DNA from: Methanomassiliicoccales archaeon
Lineage (GTDB): Archaea > Thermoplasmatota > Thermoplasmata > Methanomassiliicoccales > UBA472
Length of the DNA: 64,000 nucleotides
Direction: 5' to 3'
Assembly (NCBI GenBank): GCA_028682895.1
Contig: JAJRAK010000032.1
Location: 90,469 to 154,468 of the forward strand
Each line of letters begins with the position of its first letter. Positions within the stretch are counted from its first letter, which is position 1. Below the pieces are notes generated by a model. It made no database searches. It was not told where the DNA came from and saw only the letters and a list, made by a program, of their open reading frames with translations. Shown here in pieces: positions 51,533 to 60,190 of this stretch. A program made the position numbers and the translations under genes.

Positions 51533-53154
51533 GATACGGAATATCGATCGATGTGGGGACGAGCGGCACCAGGATGCACGCTTTGGATCTGAGCAACGGA
51601 AAAATTCTGGCCACGGCCATCACGGACCGCCATCCGGTTCCCGGGTCGAACGTCATGGACCACCTGACGTTCTGCATAAACGTGGGAACGGACATCGCTC
51701 ATCAGCTGTTGATTGATACCTCCAACCGGCTCATCGACATGCTGGCCATCGAGAAGGACAAGGTCGATAGGGTGGCGATCTGCGGGAACCCGATCCAACT
51801 GTCCATATACCAGAACATGGAGGTCCGGGACCTGGCGTTCGCCGGCGAGAACGCATTGAGGGTCCGCGGCGTCGAACCACAGAAGCGCGATGCCAAGGTC
51901 ATCAAGGCCGTCGACATCGGTCTGGACATCAACAGCGAGGCCGACCTCTATATCCCACCGGCGATCAAGCACGAGATTGGGGCCGACGCCTTGGCCATGA
52001 TGATGAAGAGCGGCATGCTGGAAAGGGACGAGAACTGCCTCGTGACCGATTACGGAACGAACGCGGAGATGGCCCTGAAGGTCAATGACGTCATATATAC
52101 GGGGAGCGCCGCCGCCGGACCGGCCATAGAGGGGCAGCACATCCACGCGGGAATGTTGGCCGCACCGGGGGCCATAAGCGACCTGGAGTACGACTTCAAC
52201 TGGAGATGCAAGGTGCTGGACGATGCCATCCTGCCCAAGAACGGTGACCTCATCGACCTGAACACAGGAAGGGCCACAGACGAGGGGGAGATGCACGGCA
52301 AGGCCAAGGGCATCACCGGCACCGGAGTGATAGCCGTCATCGCCGCGGCGATGGAGATGGGGCTGATCAAGACCCCGCACATCACCACCAACGATCATAG
52401 GCTGCACGTTCAGGACGGGATCTACATAGAGGAGCACGATTTCCAGGAGGCGGCCAAGACGTTCGGCGCGATGCGCGCCGGGCACTTCACCCTGCTGGAA
52501 CATGCTGGTCTGAAGTTCGATGAGCTGGACAGCATGTACATGAGCGGAGCGTCCGGAACGTACGTGGATGCGTACAAGGCCCAGAAGGTCGGGCTGGTGC
52601 CGCCCTCGCCCAAGTCCATCTACCAGGTGGGCAACACCTCCTTGGCCGTGGCCACGGACATCGTCAGGGACCCAGAGACGATCGACAAGCTTCAGAGCGT
52701 TGCTAAGTCCATCCGCTCCAACCATGTGATGTTCGCCACAGACAAGGTGTTCGAGACGATATTCCTGCAGGAGCTGGCATATTGGCAGGAGGGAATGTCC
52801 CTCGAGATGTACAACATGATGCTGGAGGCCGAGGACATACAGCCGCTGCCCCTCAAGATCACCAAGGCGAAGGTGTACAAGCTGGTGGAGAGGGACATTC
52901 CAGTGCTCGGAGACAGGGGATTGAAGATCCTTCATGACATAGGCTTGCCGATGAAAGGTAGGTTCAATGGATGCACTGGCTGCAAAAGCTGCGTCAAAGA
53001 GTGCCCGGAAGATGCCCTTTCATTGAAGAAGGGCGCCGACGGCTTCGACATCACCGTGGCCTCTAACCTATGCAACGGCACAGCCTGCATAAGATGCGAA
53101 CTGATCTGCCCGGAGAAGGTCTTCCGCTTCGGTCAACTGGTCCTGCAGAAGTGA
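51529..53154 (+). CDS. ramA: Corrinoid-protein reductive activase RamA
   Basis: RamA uses ATP to reduce Co(II) corrinoid to the active Co(I) state in methyltransferase corrinoid proteins. The 541-residue protein has an ASKHA-type ATPase region (SIDVGTSGTRMHALDL; DYGTNAEMAL; GITGTGVIAVIAAAMEMG; MYMSGASGTYVDAYKAQKVGL). Two C-terminal [4Fe-4S] motifs follow: CTGCKSCVKECPEDAL at about 482 and CNGTACIRCELICPEKV at about 516. The start is GTG at 51529, overlapping the preceding stop. It converges on mtaCB and could reactivate both MtaC and the corrinoid protein at 2004. Confidence 0.93.
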   Translation: MRYGISIDVGTSGTRMHALDLSNGKILATAITDRHPVPGSNVMDHLTFCINVGTDIAHQLLIDTSNRLIDMLAIEKDKVDRVAICGNPIQLSIYQNMEVRDLAFAGENALRVRGVEPQKRDAKVIKAVDIGLDINSEADLYIPPAIKHEIGADALAMMMKSGMLERDENCLVTDYGTNAEMALKVNDVIYTGSAAAGPAIEGQHIHAGMLAAPGAISDLEYDFNWRCKVLDDAILPKNGDLIDLNTGRATDEGEMHGKAKGITGTGVIAVIAAAMEMGLIKTPHITTNDHRLHVQDGIYIEEHDFQEAAKTFGAMRAGHFTLLEHAGLKFDELDSMYMSGASGTYVDAYKAQKVGLVPPSPKSIYQVGNTSLAVATDIVRDPETIDKLQSVAKSIRSNHVMFATDKVFETIFLQELAYWQEGMSLEMYNMMLEAEDIQPLPLKITKAKVYKLVERDIPVLGDRGLKILHDIGLPMKGRFNGCTGCKSCVKECPEDALSLKKGADGFDITVASNLCNGTACIRCELICPEKVFRFGQLVLQK

Positions 53155-53250
53155 TAACCCGGTTGCACAACGCTTATGAAATAGGGTCATCAATACTAGG
53201 GTCACAGACAGCCCTGACCACCGAAGGGAACGTGCTGAGCAGGTCGCTTC

Positions 53251-53676
53251 ATGATATCCGATGAGCATTTCAATGATATGGAGGTCCCAGAGAAAGCGCT
53301 GTTCGTGATCAGGAGATACACGGACCTGTTCCTTGGCAACCTGGGCATCAAGCTCACCAGGCGGGAGCTGCTCAGCCTCATGTACGAGGCAAAGGACCAT
53401 TTCATCCGAAGTCACCAATACGACGAGCTGCTGGAAGTGCTGACGTTCCTTCAAGAGACATACAACCAAGATTTTTCCGTGGAGATCGGGATCGTATCGG
53501 ACCTGAAGGGTTTGGGTACGGAAGCGGCCTCCGCGCTCATCGGACTGGAAGGGGAAGCGCATTTTAACGCGGGAAGATACCGTCATGCCATGATATGCTA
53601 CCAGATACTGGAGTCGTATCAGGGTGCCGGAAGTAACCAGGACAGGATCAGGGAATGCCTGGAAAGGATCGATTAA
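53251..53676 (+). CDS. Unrecognised helical protein at the end of the ramA operon
   Basis: The 141-residue protein is predicted to be mostly helical, without membrane segments or cysteine clusters (VPEKALFVIRRYTDLFLGNLG; LTRRELLSLMYEAKDHFIRS; EAHFNAGRYRHAMICYQILESYQG). The repeated helix pairs look like TPR-type packing, but this is not a firm match. It follows ramA after 96 nt on the same strand, so it may be in the same operon or have its own promoter. Function unknown. Confidence 0.65.
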   Translation: MISDEHFNDMEVPEKALFVIRRYTDLFLGNLGIKLTRRELLSLMYEAKDHFIRSHQYDELLEVLTFLQETYNQDFSVEIGIVSDLKGLGTEAASALIGLEGEAHFNAGRYRHAMICYQILESYQGAGSNQDRIRECLERID

Positions 53677-53702
53677 TTTTTAAAAAAGGAAAAAGGAAAA
53701 GG
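53671..53702. terminator. T/A-rich bidirectional terminator between the ramA and mtaCB operons
   Basis: Between the convergent stops, TTTTTAAAAAA and further A-rich runs give U-tracts on both strands. No stable hairpin is seen. Confidence 0.5.
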
Positions 53703-53733
53703 TTTGCAAGGTTTGCCTTAAGAGCCATCGCCT

Positions 53734-55137
53734 TTACAGGCCGTAGTTCTTGGGGTTGAATCCAGGTACGTTCTTGTACTCCTTGAGGCAGAGGGCTACG
53801 AACTTGTCCTCGTCGTCCGGGCAGGCGGTCAGGTCCCTGATTATGACGTTCAGGGTGTCCTTCTCCTGCTTGCTCAGCTTCATGGCGCCCTTCTCGGCGG
53901 ATGCCTGAATGAGCTCGGCCGCCTTCAGTCCGGCCATCTTAGCGCGGAGGTAGCGGTCCTTGCCGTACTCGACGATGGTCTCACCGATGGTGTAGGCGTT
54001 GTCGTAGGCTATGCAGAACGCTTCTGGGCTCCGGTACCTGTCAGTTGCCATGTACAGGTCCCTAAGCACCTTGTCCTGCTTCATCTGCTTCGCGGCGTTC
54101 ATCAGCATGGCTTCGGCTCCAATGGATCCAAGCCAGCACTGAACGGACGAGCCACCGAACTCAGGGTGGTACTCGACGGACTCGTTGCTCCACAGGTCGC
54201 ACACCTGGGCCGTCAGGTTACCCATCAGGTCGTTGTGTGCGCACGTGCAGTTCTTACCCTCTTGGGCGGAAGGCCTTCCGGAAATTGCTTTCAGGATTGG
54301 TCCCTCATAACCGCAGTCCTTGTCAGGTCCAGTAGCGCCGCACTCGAGGGCGATAAGGGTCCTGGTGGAAGCGATGCACCTGGTCACAGCGGCGAAGGTC
54401 CTTGCGACATCCTTGTCCAAGTAACCGCCGGCCATGAACATGCTGGTGTTAGCACCAGCGCAGTTGGTGTCTCCGCCTGCGACGACCTTGTTCTTCTTGC
54501 ATATGTCGACCAGTTGGGGCCAGAGCCACTCCATGTCCAGCGCACCGAGGTAGCCGATACCGAACAACCAGGCCCTGATGTCACCGTTCATGATACCGTA
54601 GTCGGACATCTCCTTGCCGCCCATCGACTCGATGGACAACAGGCTAGCACCGTTCTCAGCAGCTATCTCGGCGGCCTCGATGACCTTCTCCGGGTAGTTG
54701 TGGGTCTTGTCCTGGCCTTCCCTCATGCCGAACTCGCAGAGACGCGGGTCAGCGATGGTGTGCCTGATGCTCGTGGCGATACCATACTCGTCGTGGTACT
54801 TCTCGATCATGGCGGTCTGGCCGATGATGACCGGCTTCTCGAACTTCTTCGGCTCGTTGACCATCTGCCAAACGTGCTCGTTTTCCAACTGCACGGCGGG
54901 CAGACCGATGGTCACAGCCCTTTCCATGATGTCCTTGGTTATGTAGTCGACGTACTCCCTGGTCAGAGTCTCGGGGTTCTTCGCGGCCTCCGGCCTCGGG
55001 GCAAAGTTGATCTCGGGGACGACGTGTCCGGCACCGATCTTCTGACCGAAACCGTAAGATATTGGGTACTTCGCATCTCCGAAGACCATTTCGTCCGCGT
55101 TCTTGTACTCCATCTTGGTGAATCTCTTTATTGCCAT
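53734..55137 (-). CDS. mtaB: Methanol-corrinoid methyltransferase MtaB
   Basis: MtaB transfers the methyl group of methanol to Co(I) of MtaC with a zinc ion. The 467-residue TIM-barrel protein has GHVVPEINFAPRPEA near the N-terminus. The zinc ligands can be placed by comparison with M. barkeri MtaB (Glu164, Cys220, Cys269): here Glu170 (LLSIESMGGKE), Cys226 (GDTNCAGANT) and Cys275 (PDKDCGYEGP), all at a constant offset of 6. GAGGTGAT precedes ATG 55137 and the gene starts 10 nt after the mtaC stop. No in-frame TAG is present. Confidence 0.96.
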   Translation of the reverse strand: MAIKRFTKMEYKNADEMVFGDAKYPISYGFGQKIGAGHVVPEINFAPRPEAAKNPETLTREYVDYITKDIMERAVTIGLPAVQLENEHVWQMVNEPKKFEKPVIIGQTAMIEKYHDEYGIATSIRHTIADPRLCEFGMREGQDKTHNYPEKVIEAAEIAAENGASLLSIESMGGKEMSDYGIMNGDIRAWLFGIGYLGALDMEWLWPQLVDICKKNKVVAGGDTNCAGANTSMFMAGGYLDKDVARTFAAVTRCIASTRTLIALECGATGPDKDCGYEGPILKAISGRPSAQEGKNCTCAHNDLMGNLTAQVCDLWSNESVEYHPEFGGSSVQCWLGSIGAEAMLMNAAKQMKQDKVLRDLYMATDRYRSPEAFCIAYDNAYTIGETIVEYGKDRYLRAKMAGLKAAELIQASAEKGAMKLSKQEKDTLNVIIRDLTACPDDEDKFVALCLKEYKNVPGFNPKNYGL

Positions 55138-55147
55138 CTAAATCACC

Positions 55148-55933
55148 TCACTCCTTCCCCGCCATAAGGGCATCCCAGTGTGCGCGGATCTTCTTGTAGT
55201 CCCAGCCGTCGACGGCCTTCTCAGCCAACTTCGCGCCCTGCATGGCCTTATCAGCGTAGACACCCAGGGGGTACGACTCGACGAACACCCTGTTGACAGC
55301 GCCGCCAGCACAGACGAAAGGCAGCTCGATTCCCTGCTCCAGAAGCCTCTCGGCGATCTTCGGGAAGGCAGACATGGTCGTGGTCATGAGCGCGGTTCCG
55401 GTCACGATGCACGGCTTAACCTCTGCAACCTTCGCGACGACGTCGGCGACCGGCACATCTCTGCCCATGTCGACAACGGAGTATCCGTTGGACTTAAGCA
55501 GGGTAGCGGCAATGTTCTTGCCGATGTCGTGCGGGTCTCCCTCTGCGACGTGCATGACCGCGGTTCCCTTGGTCACATGTGCAGTGGTCATCTTCTTCTC
55601 GCATTCCTTTACACCGTTCTCCATCGCTTTCGCGGCCAGCATGATGTGCGGCAGATAGTAGATTCCGCGTCCATACAGCTCGCCGACGATGTCCATCCCT
55701 TTTACGAGCCCCTTGTCGATGACGTCGACAGGGCCCATGGTCTTCAATGCTACCTTGACACTCTCTACAACATCCTTGTGCTTCATGTAGACAATGTCTT
55801 CCGCAACCTTCTTCAGGACTGCGTCCTTCGGTAGCATCTTAGCCGCGATGGTCTCGGGCTTCTCCTTCGATTCCATCCGGATATCGTACCGGACAAATAC
55901 ATTTTCGTAGTCTATTCCTTTTAGGTCTAACAC
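55148..55933 (-). CDS. mtaC: Methanol-specific corrinoid protein MtaC
   Basis: MtaC carries the methyl group from MtaB to the CoM methylase MtaA (not in this window). The 261-residue protein has an MtaC-type N-terminal extension (1-40), a helical cap domain (about 40-120) and the B12 domain with EGDPHDIGKN (axial His135) and MGRDVPVADVV, TGTALMTTTMSAF, FVCAGGAVN. The start is GTG at 55933 with GAGGTGAG just upstream. It is the first gene of the mtaCB operon, with two operator-like elements and a TATA box before it. Confidence 0.95.
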   Translation of the reverse strand: MLDLKGIDYENVFVRYDIRMESKEKPETIAAKMLPKDAVLKKVAEDIVYMKHKDVVESVKVALKTMGPVDVIDKGLVKGMDIVGELYGRGIYYLPHIMLAAKAMENGVKECEKKMTTAHVTKGTAVMHVAEGDPHDIGKNIAATLLKSNGYSVVDMGRDVPVADVVAKVAEVKPCIVTGTALMTTTMSAFPKIAERLLEQGIELPFVCAGGAVNRVFVESYPLGVYADKAMQGAKLAEKAVDGWDYKKIRAHWDALMAGKE

Positions 55934-56002
55934 CTACTCACCTCACGCGAACCCCTCGTGATCCCCACAAAAAGTCGCGCACCTCCACATCTTTCTCTAT
56001 CG

Positions 56003-56010
56003 TTAATAAA
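56003..56010 (-). promoter_or_regulatory. TATA box of mtaC
   Basis: The reverse strand reads CCTTTATTAACG, with TATA core TTTATTAA. The 5' leader to GTG 55933 would be about 45 nt. The near edge of the palindrome at 56022 is 11 nt upstream, the same spacing as at 2701-2711. Confidence 0.5.
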
Positions 56011-56021
56011 GGTTTTTCTGG

Positions 56022-56038
56022 ATGGATTAACCATCCCT
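56022..56038. promoter_or_regulatory. mtaC operator candidate ATGGATTAACCATCCCT
   Basis: It matches the palindrome at 2743-2759 at 14 of 17 positions. Shifted by two bases it also gives GGATGG-ATTAA-CCATCC, perfect 6-bp arms. Its position relative to the TATA box is identical to that of the operator candidate at 2712-2728. Regulation is inferred. Confidence 0.55.
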
Positions 56039-56090
56039 ACAATCGTTAACGTTCTTTGATGCCAGATATATTTGTTGTGAAAGGATGTGG

Positions 56091-56107
56091 ATGGATGAAT
56101 CGTTCAT
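56091..56107. promoter_or_regulatory. Second mtaC operator candidate ATGGATGAATCGTTCAT
   Basis: The left half is identical to ATGGATG at 2712 and the right half agrees at 5 of 7 positions. It contains the palindrome ATGAA-TCG-TTCAT. It lies 69 nt upstream of the first element. The rest of the 432-nt gap (55934-56365) is AT-rich with no gene that I can see. Confidence 0.4.
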
Positions 56108-56365
56108 TGTGTCACCAGCCACACTACTATTATTATGTTATTATTATATATTGTATTGATTTAATATTATGAAAAAAAATGGTCCTACTTCTTAGAAAGA
56201 TTTAACAAATTGTTAATACGATGACGGTAAATATACATGTTTTATTAAGAGTTGAAAATCGTACTTTTTTCTCGAGGCGCGACTTCCTCTATAAAAATAA
56301 AGTTACACTATTGACCGATCTCAATGTTAGAGGTTGAACGACCGATCTTGTGAACGAGCCTGCGC

Positions 56366-57256
56366 TCAGCGTTCTTCTTTTTTCATCTCGTCCAGTCCCT
56401 GACGCAGACCGACCATTGACCGTCCGAGCTCGGACTCCGCGATATCGACGGCCAGGCATGATGCCCTTGGCCTGACTGCGAGCATGGGCATGTCCTTGGT
56501 CTCGATGGACGAGATGAGCCCCTTGTCAAAACCGAACACTTCCGCCAGCATGACGCCCATCTCATACCGGTTCAGGCAATCAGGCCCGCAGGTATGGACG
56601 ATGCCCCTGACATCTTTGCATGCCAGTTCCAATATGTCCTTGGCCGCGGATGGCGCGTAGGTCGGGGAGACCCATTGATCATTATATAGGCGGATGGCCT
56701 GCCCCTTTTTCAAGGACTCGATGATCCAGGTGAGGAAATTGCTCTTCTTCCCGATGCGGTTCCAGCCGTAGACGACCGAGACTCGGCAGACCATGTTCTT
56801 CTTGTCCGCGTCCATCGTCACGTTCTCCCCTTCCAGTTTGCTGCGGCCGTAGATGCTGAGAGGGTCGGGGCCCTCGAACTCGTGATATCGACTGCCTTTC
56901 AATCCATTGAACACATAATCAGTAGATATATAGACGAGCTTGGCCCCATGGTCCTTGCAGCGGGAGGCGACGTTGAAGGCACCCTCCATGTTCACGGCGT
57001 ATGCCTTCCCCGGTTCTCTTTCGCATTGGTCCACGTTGGTCATGGCAGAGGACAGGACGACCAGGTCCGGACAGATCTGGTCCAATGATCGGGAGACCGA
57101 ATCGGGATTGGTGATGTCCATGCGGAGCATGCCGTTTATGTCAGTAGGTACTGTCTCGTTGTATGTGCCTACCATGTCAAGTTCCAGGTCACGACCTGCC
57201 TTCAGGAGGTATTGACCTAGTAGACCTGAGGCCCCGATCACCAATACCTTGCGCAT
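56366..57256 (-). CDS. RmlD-like NAD(P)-dependent sugar reductase (dTDP-4-dehydrorhamnose reductase family)
   Basis: The 296-residue short-chain reductase has GASGLLGQYLLKAG (cofactor loop), LSSAMTNVDQCEREPGKAYAVN, STDYVFNGLKG, and the Y-x3-K pair in SIYGRSKLEGEN. These are typical of RmlD, which makes dTDP-rhamnose, and of the related MAT2B-type proteins. No other rml genes are adjacent, so the sugar is not certain. It lies upstream of the mtaC promoter on the same strand but is separated by 432 nt. Confidence 0.85.
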   Translation of the reverse strand: MRKVLVIGASGLLGQYLLKAGRDLELDMVGTYNETVPTDINGMLRMDITNPDSVSRSLDQICPDLVVLSSAMTNVDQCEREPGKAYAVNMEGAFNVASRCKDHGAKLVYISTDYVFNGLKGSRYHEFEGPDPLSIYGRSKLEGENVTMDADKKNMVCRVSVVYGWNRIGKKSNFLTWIIESLKKGQAIRLYNDQWVSPTYAPSAAKDILELACKDVRGIVHTCGPDCLNRYEMGVMLAEVFGFDKGLISSIETKDMPMLAVRPRASCLAVDIAESELGRSMVGLRQGLDEMKKEER

Positions 57257-57541
57257 ACCAGGAATATATCGAGGGCATACAAAAAACTTAACCTATGGAC
57301 CGATGAATGACTCATTTAATCTGATGCCAGCATATTTTATATATATTATTATAATCAAATTTTACATATAATGATATGTCAGCCAGCGATCATTCAGATT
57401 CTAGTCGGAATTATTTATTTTAATTAATGATTCCTATATGAATATTTTTTATCAATGTCATATTTAAGATAAAAATATTGCCAGTTAGTAATTTAGTATC
57501 ATCAATTTTTTCGTTTAGAATAGGATTATTAACGAATATCG
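57257..57541. other. AT-rich gap with no detected gene
   Basis: This 285-nt stretch is clearly more AT-rich than its surroundings. It holds TATA-like sequences and short frames with frequent stops. It probably contains the promoter of the rmlD-like gene and the decayed 5' part of the MFS remnant. Confidence 0.5.
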
Positions 57542-57787
57542 ATTGAAGGGGTCGCCTCCGGTATGAACACACTGTTCCGAATAATCGGCGGTTCGATAGG
57601 ACCCGTGTTGGCCTCGGCCGTGATGTCAGGGTACGTGGTGCTCGTCACCATGCCTTACTATACGGTGGAGTACACCAGCGAGGAAGGGTACGTCATGAGT
57701 TGGACCGTCGGTGCCGCCTTCGCGCTCATAGGGCTTGTGCTCGCCTTGATAATCCGCCCAGGAAGGAACAGCAGCTTCGAGGATTGA
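57542..57787 (+). pseudogene. C-terminal remnant of an MFS (DHA2-type) transporter
   Basis: The frame opens just after a stop at 57530-57532 and encodes GVASGMNTLFRIIGGSIGPVLASAVM, the conserved glycine-rich segment of DHA2-type major facilitator transporters, then two more membrane segments and a short tail (RPGRNSSFED). About 80 of the usual 450-500 residues remain. Homology to the family runs upstream of the first ATG (57563), so this is a truncated gene, not a small one. The missing part is not in the gap. Confidence 0.7.
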
Positions 57788-57832
57788 GGGAAGGATTATG
57801 TCCACCATCTGCCATCAACCCCAGAGGGTAGA

Positions 57833-58390
57833 ATGAAGATCGTCGTCGTCAACGGCAGCCCGCGATCGGACGGGAACACTGGCACTATGCTCAAGTCCTT
57901 TGCCAAGAAGGCCAAGGACCGTGGGGCGGACATAACATACTTCGAGATCGTGGACAAGGATGTCCAGGACTGCGATGGATGTTATAGATGTGATACCGAG
58001 GACAAGTGCGTCAAGAACGACGATATGGTGGACGCCTATGCCCTCATAGAGGGTTCGGACGTGCTCATCCTCGGTTCCCCGATCTATATGGGGATGGAGA
58101 CCGGGATGACCAAATGCTTCGTCGATCGCCTCTACTATCTGATGGCCAAGAAGCGCATCGTTCCAGGAAAGAAGGCCGTTGCTCTCTTCACCTGCGGCCT
58201 GGTCGACGGCCATGTGATATACGGATATATGCACGGGCGCTTCGACAAGATATTCAGGCATGACCTTGGATTCGAGGAGGCCAGGATATTCGTGGTCCCG
58301 GGAATGAAGAACAAGGTGGATATAGCGGGCAGTTTCTACGCACAAGAAGCCCTCGTGGATATCGAGCGGTTCATATTCCTGGATGAATGA
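57833..58390 (+). CDS. Iron-sulfur flavoprotein (Isf) family protein
   Basis: The 185-residue flavodoxin-fold protein has the FMN loop NGSPRSDGNTG, a cysteine cluster CDGCYRCDTEDKC (C-x2-C-x2-C-x5-C) that would hold a [4Fe-4S] cluster, and GSPIYMGMETGMTK. It resembles methanogen Isf proteins linked to oxidative-stress defence and electron transfer. GAGGGT precedes the ATG. The next gene starts within 2 nt of its stop, so both are in one operon. Paralogues lie at 30893 and 60174. Confidence 0.88.
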   Translation: MKIVVVNGSPRSDGNTGTMLKSFAKKAKDRGADITYFEIVDKDVQDCDGCYRCDTEDKCVKNDDMVDAYALIEGSDVLILGSPIYMGMETGMTKCFVDRLYYLMAKKRIVPGKKAVALFTCGLVDGHVIYGYMHGRFDKIFRHDLGFEEARIFVVPGMKNKVDIAGSFYAQEALVDIERFIFLDE

Positions 58391-58391
58391 G

Positions 58392-59354
58392 ATGACCAAA
58401 GACATCACTGCATGCCAATATTGCGGTTCGCGCCGCATTTCACCGAAAGTGCTGGTCGGTGGGCCCATGGCCCAGCTGGATGACAAGGACGGAAGCTATG
58501 TCTGTCAGGATTGTGGACGGACCTTGGTCCCGCTGAACTTCACCGGCGAGAACGATAGGAAGAGCTTCCAATCCGTCGCGGTGGAGACCTCGGACGATTT
58601 CCTCATGGTCCCGATAATACCTGTAGACACCTGGAGCCTCTACGATCTGCAGGTGACGGAGATACCGTTGACGGACGTGACCAAGGTCGCTGAGATCAAT
58701 TGGCGCAATGGCTGGGACATCGCCCCCGGAGATGCTTCGTTTCATACCTATTGGAAGGTGGCTGGTTCAAAAAGCTACGGCTCGGGGAACGCCCTGCTCA
58801 TGGACATGGCCGGATTGCAGCGCGCCCGCCCGCACTTCGAAGCGCTGAAAGTGCTCATGAAGCGCAAGAACTTCATATGGTTGGAGATGGGCGTCCGCGA
58901 TGTCCAGGACCTGTTCGATGCGTTCACCATCGGTTCGCAGAACGTGATCGTGGGAAGCATGACCTGCTCGTCCCGCGACCTGTTGGAAGAGATAGTCGAG
59001 CTGTCGGACCAGAGCGTGCCCATGCTCTACTTCGACGGAAATGTGCTCTGGGGCTCGAAGAGGTTCGGTCCCGCCTCGGCGAAGGAGTCGCTGGACATGC
59101 TCTATGATATCGGGTTCGACCGGGCAGCGGTCCTGGACCTCAGGCACCTGGGCGGCGAAGGCTTCGACGCCGAGCTGGCGGCAGATGTGCTGTCCAGTGA
59201 GATAGAGGTCATCATCGGCGGAGGTGTCCGCGAGACGGACGTTCCCGCGCTCAAGAAGATGGGGGCCGCGGGATGCCTGCTCGACCCGTACACGCCGGGC
59301 ATCAACGAGATGATGGCGGCACAGCCATCCGATGGCGATGATCAGGGTGCCTGA
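58392..59354 (+). CDS. Zinc-ribbon domain fused to a HisA/HisF-like TIM barrel
   Basis: Residues 1-50 hold a zinc ribbon (CQYCGSRR ... CQDCGRTLVP). Residues 75-310 resemble archaeal HisA/HisF-related proteins (TIGR00734 type): LLMDMAGLQRARPHFEALK, GSQNVIVGSMT, YFDGNVLWG, LDLRHLGGEGFD, VIIGGGVRETDV. True HisA/HisF catalyse steps of histidine synthesis; these relatives lack an established reaction. A zinc ribbon in front is unusual. ATG 58392 is chosen; ATG 58383 overlaps the flavoprotein stop and is possible. Confidence 0.75.
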   Translation: MTKDITACQYCGSRRISPKVLVGGPMAQLDDKDGSYVCQDCGRTLVPLNFTGENDRKSFQSVAVETSDDFLMVPIIPVDTWSLYDLQVTEIPLTDVTKVAEINWRNGWDIAPGDASFHTYWKVAGSKSYGSGNALLMDMAGLQRARPHFEALKVLMKRKNFIWLEMGVRDVQDLFDAFTIGSQNVIVGSMTCSSRDLLEEIVELSDQSVPMLYFDGNVLWGSKRFGPASAKESLDMLYDIGFDRAAVLDLRHLGGEGFDAELAADVLSSEIEVIIGGGVRETDVPALKKMGAAGCLLDPYTPGINEMMAAQPSDGDDQGA

Positions 59355-59437
59355 GATCGGGAATGTCGGACCTGAGGTCAATAAAAAGCTCGGCAAATTG
59401 ATATTCGATAAGGTCCGTTGTTCGCCCAGGGGATGGA

Positions 59438-60190
59438 ATGGAGCTGCTCGATTATGTCATCGTACTGGTGGCGGCGATGGTACCATCGCTTGTCTATCTG
59501 ATATGGGTGCGCAACTCCGAGAGACGCACCAGGGAGAGGTGGGCCTACGTCCTGTCCGTTTACCTCTTCGGCATGGTCGTTTCCGTAATGGCCGCTGTCC
59601 TCATCGAGGGTGCGGCAGTGCTGGTCCTGTACACCTCGGGCTCCATCCTTGACCAGGGACTGTGGAGCTTCGAACCTTACGACCCCACCTTGGCCACCAT
59701 CCTGGTGTCGGTCATCATCGCCCCTTATGTGGAGGAATGGACCAAGGGATGGGGCGTCGTATCGATACGTCATAAGATCAAAATGCCGCAGGACGGCTTC
59801 GTGTACGGGGCCGCGGCCGGGCTTGGATTCGCGGCGATGGAGAACATCTTCTACAACAGCGCCGCGATCCTCTCCGGATATGATGTGTTCTGGACCACCG
59901 CGATGTTGCGAGCTGTGTCCTCGACGCTGCTACACGCATCCGCATCGGCCATCCTCGGCTACGGAATAGCGCGTAAGTATCTGCTTGGTGCCAAAGGCAT
60001 CAGGGGGCATTGGCTGCCCTATTATCTAGCGGCGGCGACGTTGCACGCCACCTTCAACAGCATGGCCGTGGCCAGCGAGGTGTTCGACGACCCGAATGCC
60101 GCCTATTACGGCGTCATCGGGGCGACCGCGCTGGCGGTCAGCATGTTCTGGTGGATGAAGCGGGAAATCCGCATCATGGACTCGCGTTGA
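59438..60190 (+). CDS. PrsW-type intramembrane protease
   Basis: The 250-residue protein has about eight membrane helices and the four PrsW motifs: APYVEEWTKG (E-E-x3-K), YGAAAGLGFAAMENIFY, TLLHASASAILGYG and LHATFNS. PrsW cleaves an anti-sigma factor in Bacillus; archaea lack sigma factors, so the substrate here must differ. GGGGATGGA lies before the ATG. It follows the HisA-like gene after 83 nt and overlaps the convergent flavoprotein gene by 17 bp. Confidence 0.9.
   Translation: MELLDYVIVLVAAMVPSLVYLIWVRNSERRTRERWAYVLSVYLFGMVVSVMAAVLIEGAAVLVLYTSGSILDQGLWSFEPYDPTLATILVSVIIAPYVEEWTKGWGVVSIRHKIKMPQDGFVYGAAAGLGFAAMENIFYNSAAILSGYDVFWTTAMLRAVSSTLLHASASAILGYGIARKYLLGAKGIRGHWLPYYLAAATLHATFNSMAVASEVFDDPNAAYYGVIGATALAVSMFWWMKREIRIMDSR

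Noticed and set aside
51193..52935. Open frame of 580 codons on the reverse strand over ramA
   Set aside because: It is fully antisense to a well-supported gene, has no recognisable domain, and is His/Val/Leu-rich as expected for a shadow frame of GC-rich coding DNA.
54166..55167. Open frame of 333 codons antisense to mtaB
   Set aside because: mtaB is complete with its zinc ligands; the antisense frame has no recognised features.
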